From positions 806,001-870,000 of the forward strand of contig NZ_JAMXEX010000001.1 in assembly GCF_025370775.1 (NCBI RefSeq): 64,000 bases of DNA, written 5' to 3'. This document shows, one piece after another, positions 27,345 to 35,330 of the stretch. Each line of letters opens with the position of its first letter. The stretch's first letter is position 1. A program made the position numbers and the translations under genes. The notes under the pieces are model-generated. The model was not told the origin of the DNA. It worked only from the letters and a program-made list of their open reading frames with translations, and did no database searches. Source of the DNA: Ancylothrix sp. D3o. Lineage in GTDB: Bacteria > Cyanobacteriota > Cyanobacteriia > Cyanobacteriales > Oscillatoriaceae.

Positions 27345-27372
27345 GGAGTGAGCAATTTACCTTACCCACTCC
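27345..27372 (-). terminator. Terminator behind pilA
   Basis: On the minus strand an 8-bp stem (GGAGTGGG / CTCACTCC, one G-U pair) is followed by TATTTT. It lies between pilA and the OGT-like gene on the same strand, so pilA is probably transcribed at high level with the transferase expressed by read-through. Confidence 0.6.
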
Positions 27373-27433
27373 CAACAAAAATTTAGACTTAACTTGTCAA
27401 ACAATACTATTGCCCCAGGGCAATAAATTTTTA

Positions 27434-27967
27434 TTAACCCATCTTGGCATCACCAGTTGCACAGTTGGCCTCGTTACTAGTTACAGTAGCATTACCTGCG
27501 TTGTTGTTGGGGTTTTTGGCTTCGCACAGGATGGCCGAAGTCAAGGCTTCGTTCACACCACCGACGTTGTTGACGGTAGTGTAGACATAACCTTGATATC
27601 CTTTCAGGTTATTTGTGCCTATGATGTTTGCAATATTACGAACCTCACTTACGTTAGTTCCACCACCACTAATAGAGTAGGAATAGTTCTCACTGTTTTT
27701 TACAGAAATTCCCAAGTCACTGAGTTGAGAGGCAAAGGCTTGTTTTTCCAGATAAACCGCTTGTTGCGCCCGGTTCATCGCACCTGCATTATTTCTAGCT
27801 TCAACTTGCTTGGCTTTGTTAGTTTGGCTCAACAACGAAGGCAACGCAACAGCAGCCAAAATACCAATAATGATAACCACAACCAGCAGTTCAATCAGGG
27901 TGAAACCTTTATCTTGTCTCTTTTGATTAAGGTGTTGCAGGAATTTGGCTTTAAATTCGCTCTTCAT
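27434..27967 (-). CDS. pilA: Type IV major pilin-like protein
   Basis: A 177-residue type IVa pilin. The prepilin leader has 21 residues ending KRQDKG, and the peptidase PilD would cut before FTLIELLVVVIIIGILAAVA, with Glu5 of the mature protein present. The hydrophobic alpha1 helix continues into LPSLLSQTNKAKQVEARNNAGAMNRAQQAVYLEKQAF, the usual cyanobacterial alpha1-C region. Two cysteines near the C-terminus (ILCEAKNP, then NEANCATGD) delimit the D-loop. Numerous Ser/Thr/Asn in the distal region offer glycan sites. AAGGAG precedes ATG 27967. Pili of this kind serve twitching or phototactic motility and DNA uptake. Confidence 0.95.
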   Translation of the reverse strand: MKSEFKAKFLQHLNQKRQDKGFTLIELLVVVIIIGILAAVALPSLLSQTNKAKQVEARNNAGAMNRAQQAVYLEKQAFASQLSDLGISVKNSENYSYSISGGGTNVSEVRNIANIIGTNNLKGYQGYVYTTVNNVGGVNEALTSAILCEAKNPNNNAGNATVTSNEANCATGDAKMG

Positions 27968-28171
27968 ATCTAAGGCTCCTTTAGGGGTGGGATGCTTGTT
28001 TCTTTACTCGTAGTTTTAACTTACCCCGTTTCCCTGAGTTTTATATCACACCCATAAAAATTTTTTTTGATTTTTTTTGGGCCCGGCTTTCAGAAAAAAA
28101 CCAGCCTAATATAATACCCAGTTTTGGTTGTTTTGATATCACCGGCCCCTCTAAAATTTTTGGCTCAACTC

Positions 28172-29494
28172 TCACGAACGTTCCAAAAGCACATACATAA
28201 AGGTTTCCAGTTCCGTTAGCAAACCAGTCACTTGCTCCCACGCCTGCTCATAGCTCACCGGCTCAAGCGTCACCGAATCCACCGGCCTGATCTTTAAGCG
28301 TCGCTCCACCAACTGACTCACCGGCATTCCACCATCCCACAAAGGCAGCAGCGTCGCCGCCGTTGAACTTTCCACCATCAGCGGCGTCAGCGACACATTT
28401 GGAATATATCGGCTGAGTTCAAAAGCTCTACTAGCTTCTATAGACGTAATCAAATCTTGCTTAGCATCCTCATTTCTAAACTGTGGATGCAAGTGTACCG
28501 TTACATTTTCCCAATCTGCCGGCTGCCACTCACTCACCGGCACCCCTGGTTTTGCTTCCCCCGGATGTCCGCACCAAAAATCCAGAAGCCGGTGGATCGG
28601 ATGGAGCAACTCAAACAAATGTAACTGCTCCTGCATCGAAAGTTCCGGTAAACTCATCGCCAGAAAAGCCGGTAAATTGTTCTGATCTTTAAAAAGATTC
28701 AACAAATCCCACTGTCGCCAATTCACCATACTAATAAACTCTAAACCAGCCGCCTTCAGGATCTCGAACATTTCAGAAATCGTAAATCCTTTATCTCCCT
28801 GTAACAAATAATTACACAGCAGCCATTCTTCGTTTTTTTCCAAAGGACTCGCTAACCAACTTCTCGCTTTCAGCACCACATCATTTTTCAGAGCATCAAT
28901 AATCTCCCGCACCACTTCCATTTCCATTTCGCCTGGGTTTTCATCCATCAGCCCCATCATTTTAAACGTTTTTTGAGCCTGGAAAAAATAAAACCTTTGA
29001 TAATAGCTATGGAAATTAGTCCTAATAATTCCCTCTGGCTTCAGTACGGCTTTCATTGCCTGCAAACCGGCCACCGGATCTTGCAATAAATAAAGCACTT
29101 CATCCATATTTATATAATCAAACTGCATCCCCAATTGTGGCAAATCTTCTATCGCTAGAACATAGCCTTCAAACTCATTAAAACCATGAAAATTTAAGCG
29201 TTCCTTAGATAATTTTATTGATTCTTCAGAAATATCAATCCCCACAATTTTCGCCCCCGGATTTGCCTCCGCCAGAGCTAAAGCTTTATAGCCACTACCA
29301 CAACCGGCATCTAAAATCACCTTTCCTTCAGTTTCAATTAACTTGTGATTCCTTAAATAATACGCCGTAATTAAACTATGATTAAACAAAACATCATAAC
29401 TTTTTTTAGGAGAAACATCTAACGGCTTTCTCGGATAAGGGCCCCTATCAAATTGGCGGCGAATTTTTTCCAACATTTCCGCATCATCAGTCAT
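28172..29494 (-). CDS. Class I SAM-dependent methyltransferase
   Basis: A 440-residue protein. The N-terminal IRRQFDRGPYPRKPLDVSP segment precedes a complete SAM-binding domain at about 50-190 (VILDAGCGSGYKALALAEANPG, KIVGIDISEESIKLSKERL, FDYINMDEVLYLLQDP, KPEGIIRTNFHSY). The C-terminal ~240 residues are helical and rich in acidic patches with no motif I recognise. Similar proteins occur widely in cyanobacteria next to TPR and glycosyltransferase genes, often proposed to methylate proteins or small metabolites. It lies 204 bases upstream of pilA on the same strand. Substrate unknown. Confidence 0.82.
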   Translation of the reverse strand: MTDDAEMLEKIRRQFDRGPYPRKPLDVSPKKSYDVLFNHSLITAYYLRNHKLIETEGKVILDAGCGSGYKALALAEANPGAKIVGIDISEESIKLSKERLNFHGFNEFEGYVLAIEDLPQLGMQFDYINMDEVLYLLQDPVAGLQAMKAVLKPEGIIRTNFHSYYQRFYFFQAQKTFKMMGLMDENPGEMEMEVVREIIDALKNDVVLKARSWLASPLEKNEEWLLCNYLLQGDKGFTISEMFEILKAAGLEFISMVNWRQWDLLNLFKDQNNLPAFLAMSLPELSMQEQLHLFELLHPIHRLLDFWCGHPGEAKPGVPVSEWQPADWENVTVHLHPQFRNEDAKQDLITSIEASRAFELSRYIPNVSLTPLMVESSTAATLLPLWDGGMPVSQLVERRLKIRPVDSVTLEPVSYEQAWEQVTGLLTELETFMYVLLERS

Positions 29495-29538
29495 TTTTTC
29501 TCTCTCCTTATTTCTGAGTTAAATTTTTGAACTCTAAC

Positions 29539-29606
29539 AAAAACCCAGTTTCTTAACGAAATTACCTGATTTGAGGTTAACAAATAACATAAGAAACCGG
29601 GTTTTT
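29539..29606 (-). terminator. Long inverted repeat terminator (AAACCGGGTTTTT family)
   Basis: Arms 29539-29554 (AAAAACCCAGTTTCTT) and 29591-29606 (AAGAAACCGGGTTTTT) pair at 15 of 16 positions. It lies between the exbD stop and the methyltransferase start, and ends in a T-run on the minus strand, so it probably terminates exbBD. Sequence relatives occur near 8045 and 56050. Confidence 0.65.
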
Positions 29607-29631
29607 AACAACTCCCCTAAAAACTTAAAAA

Positions 29632-30234
29632 TTAACGATTTTCACCGGCCCCAGAATTAAGATCCGCAGGCGGTGCCGGCACCCCAGACGGCTGAGTAAC
29701 CCCAGGCAAAGGCTGCATCCCTGGAGGCAAAACCGTCCCAGGAGCCACCCCAGGAGGTAGGGGAGTCAAATTTGGTGTTGGAGGATTAATCGGTGCATTT
29801 GGCTGAGCATTAGAAGGCTGATTCTCCGAACCGGGAAGAGTTGCCAAGGCCACCCTTTCGCCACCAATTTCTCGCATTTTATCTAAAATTTGTACCACAT
29901 CATTATATTTCGTTTCCTTCGCCGCATAAAGCACCATAAGCCCCGCCGGATTCTTATAACGGTAATCAAGTAACTCTTGACTAAGCTGCTCCAAATTAAC
30001 GCGCTGAGATTGAACATAAACCTGACCAAAAGCATCCAATTGTACAAGCAACAACTCGCGCCGTACCTGCGGTTGAGCCGTACTTGCCTTTGGTAAATCC
30101 ACCGAAATTGCCTGCTGACGAGTTAATTGCAAAGCCGCCAAAATAAAAAATGTCAAAATACAAAAAATGACATCAATCAGCGGCACAATTTCGATCCGAG
30201 CGTCTTCCGCAGGAGAATCAAAGTTAATTTTCAT
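29632..30234 (-). CDS. exbD: ExbD/TolR family biopolymer transport protein
   Basis: A 200-residue inner-membrane protein that with ExbB uses the proton gradient to energise outer-membrane TonB-dependent transport or envelope integrity. The cytoplasmic start INFDSPAEDARIEIVPLIDVIFCILTFFILAAL holds the single transmembrane helix at about 18-38 with the essential Asp in PLIDVIF. The periplasmic domain runs to about 135. The C-terminal ~60 residues are a Pro/Gln/Asn-rich tail (NQPSNAQPNAPINPPTPN, LPPGVAPGTVLPPGMQPLPG) not usual in ExbD. It follows exbB by 60 bases on the same strand. Confidence 0.9.
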   Translation of the reverse strand: MKINFDSPAEDARIEIVPLIDVIFCILTFFILAALQLTRQQAISVDLPKASTAQPQVRRELLLVQLDAFGQVYVQSQRVNLEQLSQELLDYRYKNPAGLMVLYAAKETKYNDVVQILDKMREIGGERVALATLPGSENQPSNAQPNAPINPPTPNLTPLPPGVAPGTVLPPGMQPLPGVTQPSGVPAPPADLNSGAGENR

Positions 30235-30294
30235 AGCAAAAAAAATGCGAACAATCCCAAAAATGTTGTTACCGAAATCGACAGCAAGCGCCGT

Positions 30295-31317
30295 TTAGTT
30301 ATCTTCTTGGTGAGATTCAGACAACTTAGAATCTTCGTCCAATTTAGATGAATCCTTACCACTTGCTGCTGATAAATGCGCTTTATTGCTAGTAGCCAAT
30401 GTTTCTGATACATCTATCGTAATTGATTCTTCTGCTGGTGGCGGATTTGAACCCAAATATGATTTGTTTTCCTCCTCCCTCAAAGAGGCGGGCGTTGAAG
30501 AATCTCTCACCGAAGGTGCGGTTACTTCTTTATTTTTAAATACCGGTGGCTCAATCTCCTCAAAATTATTTTCAGGGGGTAAAGAAGAGGATTTTAACAT
30601 TTCTTCCCGCCGAGAAAAACGATCAGCCTCTTGTTGACGAGAACGAACAGGGGGAGTTGTTTCACCCAAAGTATTAAACTTGTTTGCTTGCGGCCAAAAC
30701 TGCCGATAAAGTAACTCTAATTCACTTCCCGACTTGCGGAAAATTTGTACTTGCTTGAAAATAAAAGCTTGAAAAATTCGGTAAAAAGCCAAACTCGTAA
30801 TCGCCACCACCAGGCCGGTTGCCGTAGTAATCAGCGCTTCCCCAATCCCCAGGGTAACACCGGCGGCTGATGACGTTCCCAAATCCCCAAGTCGGATAGA
30901 ACGCAGCGAATTAATCAAACCCAAAACCGTACCAAGCAAACCCAGCAACGGAGACAGAGCGATCACGGCTTCCAAAACCTTATCACCGCGTCGCATATTG
31001 GCAATTTCATCATCAGCCGCCGCCTCCAAAGCCAAGCGAAACAATTCTGGATCAGGATTTTGCAACCGCAGAGGAGCATACAAAAACCGTCCAATTGGCT
31101 GCCGGTTAGCTTGTCGGGCGATTTCATTGGCAACTCCCCAATCATAACGAGCCGCCTCTAAAACTCGATTGACAATCGCTCTTTCTTTGATAGCTATATT
31201 CGCCCAAAACCACAGCCTTTCTACAATCGTGGCAACGGATAAAACCGAAAGAGCGAGTAGGGGCCACATGGCCGGCCCACCTTTGTCAAAGAGTTCTCTT
31301 ACTAAATCTAAATTCAC
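30295..31317 (-). CDS. exbB: MotA/TolQ/ExbB proton channel family protein
   Basis: From the GTG at 31317 the protein is 340 residues. A first membrane helix is at about 13-32 ([22 protein letters not shown]). After a cytoplasmic loop two helices cover about 130-200, with the family motif [20 protein letters not shown] and [26 protein letters not shown] lining the channel with ExbD. The C-terminal ~110 residues are a charged, disordered tail ([33 protein letters not shown]). GGAGG lies 12 bases before the GTG; the frame extends to a TTG at 31383. It is the first gene of the exbBD pair. Confidence 0.88.
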   Translation of the reverse strand: MNLDLVRELFDKGGPAMWPLLALSVLSVATIVERLWFWANIAIKERAIVNRVLEAARYDWGVANEIARQANRQPIGRFLYAPLRLQNPDPELFRLALEAAADDEIANMRRGDKVLEAVIALSPLLGLLGTVLGLINSLRSIRLGDLGTSSAAGVTLGIGEALITTATGLVVAITSLAFYRIFQAFIFKQVQIFRKSGSELELLYRQFWPQANKFNTLGETTPPVRSRQQEADRFSRREEMLKSSSLPPENNFEEIEPPVFKNKEVTAPSVRDSSTPASLREEENKSYLGSNPPPAEESITIDVSETLATSNKAHLSAASGKDSSKLDEDSKLSESHQEDN

Positions 31318-31617
31318 GGTATTTGTGATCCTCCGAATGTGATTGTCCGTTCCAAGTTTAGTTTTACAGGCTGGTGTCTCCAAATCCCAGGCATTTTAAT
31401 TGTACGGATATAGCATCGCGTTAGAACTGTAAAAACAAATAAGTTTTCCCCCCACATCGGCGCAATTTTCTGGTAACACGCTTTCCTATGATTTTAGTTG
31501 ATAACGGTCGTCTGGTAAATCATTTGCGGCTCATAGATTATAGGTTTCGCCTCAAATCAAACTTGTGGGTGCTATAACCTTGCTGATTCTTGTCTTGCGG
31601 GTATCGGCTTAAAAAAA

Positions 31618-32100
31618 TTACTTATGTCTCACTTCTATAACAATCACTCTATAGGAGATTAACTCATCAATTGTTAAAAAAATTATCCCCGATAAAACCA
31701 AAAACATTGCCAAAATGAATAAATAAAGCGGTAAGTTAGTTACCCACTGACTCGCTATCAAAAAATTAATGCCAATACCAAAAGAACTTAGAACAAAAAA
31801 AGCCACAGCTATTGTACAGCAAATCAAGGAATTACGGACATACCAAGCACGACGCAACAAAACATCAATTTGATGATCAATACTCAAACAGCGAACATCA
31901 TCACAGTGTGCGTGTTCGAGCGACTGATTAGTCTCCCGCATAATTTTGCGCTTTTCATCATTGAGTAAACGAATACGGTTAAATACAGATGTTTGCCGAG
32001 CATTTAAGCCTAATAATAACAAACCATTGGCAGAAATCATCACTGCTGGTGCAAGGATAGCTTGAATCGCTTGGGTTGCTGTAATAGCGCTGTTTTCCAT
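31618..32100 (-). CDS. DUF2721 domain membrane protein
   Basis: A 160-residue membrane protein of the DUF2721 family. Helix 1 is at about 10-30 (AIQAILAPAVMISANGLLLLGL), followed by the family's NARQTSVFNRIRLLNDEKR amphipathic stretch, QIDVLLRRAWYVRNSLICCTIAV, and further helices ending FLVLSGIIFLTIDELISY. Function is unknown. ATG 32100 has AAGGAG at proper spacing; the frame reaches back to 32148, which would overlap the sirohydrochlorin chelatase gene by 17 bases. With the chosen start the gap to that gene is 31 bases, so they probably share a transcript. Confidence 0.82.
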   Translation of the reverse strand: MENSAITATQAIQAILAPAVMISANGLLLLGLNARQTSVFNRIRLLNDEKRKIMRETNQSLEHAHCDDVRCLSIDHQIDVLLRRAWYVRNSLICCTIAVAFFVLSSFGIGINFLIASQWVTNLPLYLFILAMFLVLSGIIFLTIDELISYRVIVIEVRHK

Positions 32101-32131
32101 TTCTTCTCCTTGGCAAGCTTTGCGCCAGAAT

Positions 32132-32872
32132 TTATTGATATTTTTCAATCAAATTAGCAATGATATTTGCAAGCTGTGGATTAGCTTCTAAGGTTTCTGT
32201 CAGCACTAAATTAACCTGGGGAAAGTTTAAAGATAACTGCTCCACTGTCTGAGCAATTGCATCAGTAATTCCCCCCGGAAATAAAAAATAAGGAAGAATT
32301 ACAATTTTTTGATAACCGGCCTCCACCAATTCTTGAAAGCGCTGTTCTAAACTAGGTTGTACCGACCAATAAGCCGCCACTGCACCTAATTTTTCTGCCA
32401 TATTTTCTACAATTTGGTTAGCGCTGGAACGCCGGCTGCCATGAGATAACAAAATCCAACGCTCTGCGGTTTTATTTGCCTGCTGGTTTGCCAACAAATG
32501 TAATAACTCAGGCTGGGCCCCCAAGTGCGGCAAAACCTCGATTTTGACCGCGTTTCCCAGAGATTTTTGAGCTTGTTCGACTTGTTCAGGAATATCACCG
32601 GTGACATGAACTCCTGACAACAAAAATAAAGGGATTACTTGAATTTTAGATAAACCAGAAAAGCGAGTTTTCTCTGCAAATTGCTGAAGTTGCTCTGCGA
32701 GAGAAACCGGCCCAAATTCCAGAGTGCCGGTGTCTACCAATGGCAAGCTAGTTTGATTTGAATTTTCTGCCAGACGTTCTAAGACAAGAGCAGCTAACTT
32801 TTCCAGCGCCACTTGTGGACGCGGATCACGACTACCATGAGTTACCAAAAAATAACTAGAAGGGTATTTCAA
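32132..32872 (-). CDS. sirB: Sirohydrochlorin chelatase (CbiX/SirB type)
   Basis: A 246-residue class II chelatase with two tandem CbiX domains. The first begins YFLVTHGSRDPRPQVAL with the metal-binding His in VTHGSRD, and has VIPLFLLSGVHVTGDIPEQV with the second His pair. The second domain begins WILLSHGSRRSSANQI and has ILPYFLFPGGITDAIAQTV. Such enzymes insert Fe2+ into sirohydrochlorin to make siroheme for nitrite and sulfite reductases, or Co2+ for cobalamin. It starts at TTG 32872 (KYPSSYFLVTHGS), the only plausible start before the conserved HGSRD. Confidence 0.88.
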   Translation of the reverse strand: MKYPSSYFLVTHGSRDPRPQVALEKLAALVLERLAENSNQTSLPLVDTGTLEFGPVSLAEQLQQFAEKTRFSGLSKIQVIPLFLLSGVHVTGDIPEQVEQAQKSLGNAVKIEVLPHLGAQPELLHLLANQQANKTAERWILLSHGSRRSSANQIVENMAEKLGAVAAYWSVQPSLEQRFQELVEAGYQKIVILPYFLFPGGITDAIAQTVEQLSLNFPQVNLVLTETLEANPQLANIIANLIEKYQ

Positions 32873-32969
32873 GCAAAAATCTCTCTTTTGGGTGCGAGGT
32901 TGTCAATTGCAATTTATTAGCAAAAGTTTTGCTCGCATTATACCACCGGCCACCCAATATTTGCCGCCC

Positions 32970-34520
32970 CTAAAAACAACTTTCAATTTTTGCTGCCATT
33001 GCTGCGGCGTGTTTCCACCAATGATAACCCCCCGACCAATTCCTAGAGGGTAAATGACCCTTGGGTGCTTTGAGACTATAGGTAAAACTTTTATAATCCA
33101 TTGTATTTGTCACCGGCCAGCCAATTTCACCGCAAAAACTCGAATATTCGCCGCCAACCTTGTTAAAAATAGCCGTTTGAACACTAAAACCAAATTTTCC
33201 TTCACTATATTTTACCCACAGTCGATCAATGGTTTGTAAGTCTTTGGGGGGGATTTTTTCGATATCCAAAACATCCAGATACCCGAAACGTTTACCAACT
33301 CCTAAACATAAAACTTTTTTAGTTTCTTCATCAGCTTGCTGCCAGTTGCGTGAAGCTAAAAAGTTTTGGAGTTGACTATAATCAACTCCTGCATCTGATT
33401 CTAAAATATCACTTTCTTTTGGTGATTTATTTGCCCAGCCAAACATTTGTTCCATTAGGGAAGGACGGCTGCTGCCTGAGCGATAAATTGGCTGTGATGA
33501 AACTTTATTTTTGGGGTTTATAACCGTTGGTGGAGGTGGAGAGGGGAGGGTTGGCGGGATGGGTTGGATGGGTGGCTGTTTTGAAGTTTTTATTGAGTTT
33601 TGTGGCGAGGAAGATTGCACCGAGCTTTTTAGTGCTGCTAAAGCTTCGGCTGCGGAAAGATAGCGTTCTTTGACAGCATTTTGCAATAATTTATCTATAA
33701 CTTGGCCTACGCTAATTCGTAATTTTGTTTCCGGTATATTATTGCAGGTTGTCGGCAAATAATCTCGCCAAGAAAAACTATCTTTAGTAAAATCAAACAA
33801 ATTGGAAGGCGAAACGCCGGTGAGCAGATAAATACAGGTTAAGCCTAAGCTATAAAGATCACTGGCCGGAATACTTTTTCCCCGCATTTGTTCCGGTGCC
33901 ATAAATTCCGGTGTACCGATAATGGTGGCGGTTTTATCTAAATCGTTGGCTGCAAAAACTTTAGCGATGCCGAAATCAATTAAAACCAGTTTATTGTCGC
34001 TATACCGGCGCATGATGTTGGCCGGTTTAATATCGCGGTGGATGACTTGATTTTGGTGGATATATTGCAAAATATCCAGTAAATCTTGCAAGAGTTGATA
34101 AATTTCTGCTTCGCTAAACAAGCCTTTTTCTTGAATTTCTTCAGCAAGGTTTTTTCCGTCGATATATTCTTGAACTAAATAAAACCACTGATCTTGCTGA
34201 AAGTAGGCGAAAAGCGAGGGAATTTGTGGATGTTGACCCAAAATATCGAGTCGGATGGCTTCTTTTTGGAATAATTCGAGAGCTTTTTTTAAAATGTCGG
34301 GATCAGCAGATTGTAAATAAAGCTGTTTGATCACGCAATTAGGTTTTGAGGGGATATCTTCATCAATGGCTAAAAATGTCCGGCCAAAACCGCCTTGGCC
34401 AATGATTGAAACCGGCCTGTAGCGGTTTTTTAGCCAGAGTTTAAACCCACAATTTTGACAAATTTTGTTTTGCTCAGGATTGTGTGGGTTTTGGCAGGTT
34501 GGGACAACACAATAAGCCAT
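32970..34520 (-). CDS. Ser/Thr protein kinase with C-terminal GUN4 domain
   Basis: A 516-residue Hanks-type kinase. An N-terminal zinc ribbon (CVVPTCQNP and ICQNCGFKL) precedes the kinase domain at about 33-300: GQGGFGRTF P-loop, CVIKQL lysine, VIHRDIKPANIM catalytic loop, LIDFGIAKV magnesium loop, PEFMAPEQMRG. A Ser/Pro-rich linker follows. The GUN4 domain at about 375-510 (DYSQLQNFLASRNWQQADEET, LWVKYSEGKFGFSVQ, FTYSLKAPKGHLPS) belongs to the family that binds protoporphyrin IX/Mg-protoporphyrin and activates Mg-chelatase. Kinase plus GUN4 is a cyanobacterial architecture; the ligand sensed here is not known. All canonical kinase residues are intact. Confidence 0.92.
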   Translation of the reverse strand: MAYCVVPTCQNPHNPEQNKICQNCGFKLWLKNRYRPVSIIGQGGFGRTFLAIDEDIPSKPNCVIKQLYLQSADPDILKKALELFQKEAIRLDILGQHPQIPSLFAYFQQDQWFYLVQEYIDGKNLAEEIQEKGLFSEAEIYQLLQDLLDILQYIHQNQVIHRDIKPANIMRRYSDNKLVLIDFGIAKVFAANDLDKTATIIGTPEFMAPEQMRGKSIPASDLYSLGLTCIYLLTGVSPSNLFDFTKDSFSWRDYLPTTCNNIPETKLRISVGQVIDKLLQNAVKERYLSAAEALAALKSSVQSSSPQNSIKTSKQPPIQPIPPTLPSPPPPTVINPKNKVSSQPIYRSGSSRPSLMEQMFGWANKSPKESDILESDAGVDYSQLQNFLASRNWQQADEETKKVLCLGVGKRFGYLDVLDIEKIPPKDLQTIDRLWVKYSEGKFGFSVQTAIFNKVGGEYSSFCGEIGWPVTNTMDYKSFTYSLKAPKGHLPSRNWSGGYHWWKHAAAMAAKIESCF

Positions 34521-34541
34521 AGCATTTTAGATGAAAGTTTT

Positions 34542-35060
34542 TCAATTTGAAAGAGGATATTTAACAGTTCGCTGATTGAAGGAGCTAAAAACAGTTAAGT
34601 TAAAAGCATTTGCTTGGGAAAGGGGGAAATTAAGTTGATTTTGGGTTGAGGCTGGTTGGGGTGATTTTTTCTGATATTTATAAGTATAAAAGCTTTGGAG
34701 AACAGCAAAAGTTTCAAATTGGTAAGAAGGAGTGGCCGGTAAAAAAGACTTGACACGCTCAGGGACAATAGCATTCACAGAAATATCCGTTTTGTAGATA
34801 CTAAAAAAGATAAAATCTTGACGGCTAGTGCTTGCGGCAAGAACTTGTTGGATCTCAGACTGCTGAGAATCCACTAAGGAGGCACACTGGTCTTGTAGGA
34901 TAACAGTTTTTTGACATACATTGTCTTTTACATAAGCCGTCAGCTTTTCTGTACCATATTCTTCATAGGCAGAGGCGCTGGGGTTGGTGGCGGCCATAAG
35001 GACACCTAACCCCAAAAAGACAACTCCCGCAACACCGGCGGCCATTTTTAAAGCTTTCAT
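34542..35060 (-). CDS. DUF4359 domain protein, membrane-anchored
   Basis: A 172-residue protein from ATG 35060 (an in-frame GTG at 35090 would add ten residues). The N-terminus is a membrane anchor or signal (AGVAGVVFLGLGVLMAATNPS), followed by the family block ASAYEEYGTEKLTAYVKDNVCQK with two later cysteines (DQCASL), suggesting a disulfide outside the cytoplasm. FIFFSIYKTDISVNAI and the Tyr-rich TYKYQKK follow. The C-terminal ~35 residues are low complexity. Function is unknown. It directly precedes the GUN4 kinase gene on the same strand (21 bases). Confidence 0.75.
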   Translation of the reverse strand: MKALKMAAGVAGVVFLGLGVLMAATNPSASAYEEYGTEKLTAYVKDNVCQKTVILQDQCASLVDSQQSEIQQVLAASTSRQDFIFFSIYKTDISVNAIVPERVKSFLPATPSYQFETFAVLQSFYTYKYQKKSPQPASTQNQLNFPLSQANAFNLTVFSSFNQRTVKYPLSN

Positions 35061-35205
35061 TGGATTTGTGCTAAACCTGCTAGTGTTCACTACGGATTTT
35101 AGCTGCTGAGTTCCGCACTGCTCCTAAATTAGCGGAGTTTCGGAAAAAATTTCAAGGCAGGGGTAGATCATTTTTGGAAAAAGGTGTTATAGTAGTTAAT
35201 GCAAT

Positions 35206-35279
35206 GGCGAGCGTAGCCAAGTGGTTAAGGCAGAGGATTGTGGTTCCTCCACTCGTGGGTTCAAGTCCCATCGTTCGCC
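35206..35279 (+). tRNA. trnH-GUG: tRNA-His (GTG)
   Basis: A full cloverleaf is visible. G-1 at 35206 pairs with discriminator C73, as expected of tRNA-His. The acceptor GCGAGCG pairs with CGTTCGC, the D-arm contains AGTGGTTAAGG, the anticodon stem GAGGA/TCCTC encloses TTGTGGT, and the T-arm GTGGG TTCAAGT CCCAT follows. No CCA is encoded. Confidence 0.96.
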
Positions 35280-35330
35280 CTTTTTTCGCGGATAAGAGAT
35301 TTTTGGTCTTGTGACCAACTTCTGCAAAGG

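Noticed and set aside
27410-27973. 187-codon plus-strand frame over pilA
   Set aside because: Shadow of pilA, whose prepilin signature fixes the minus strand.
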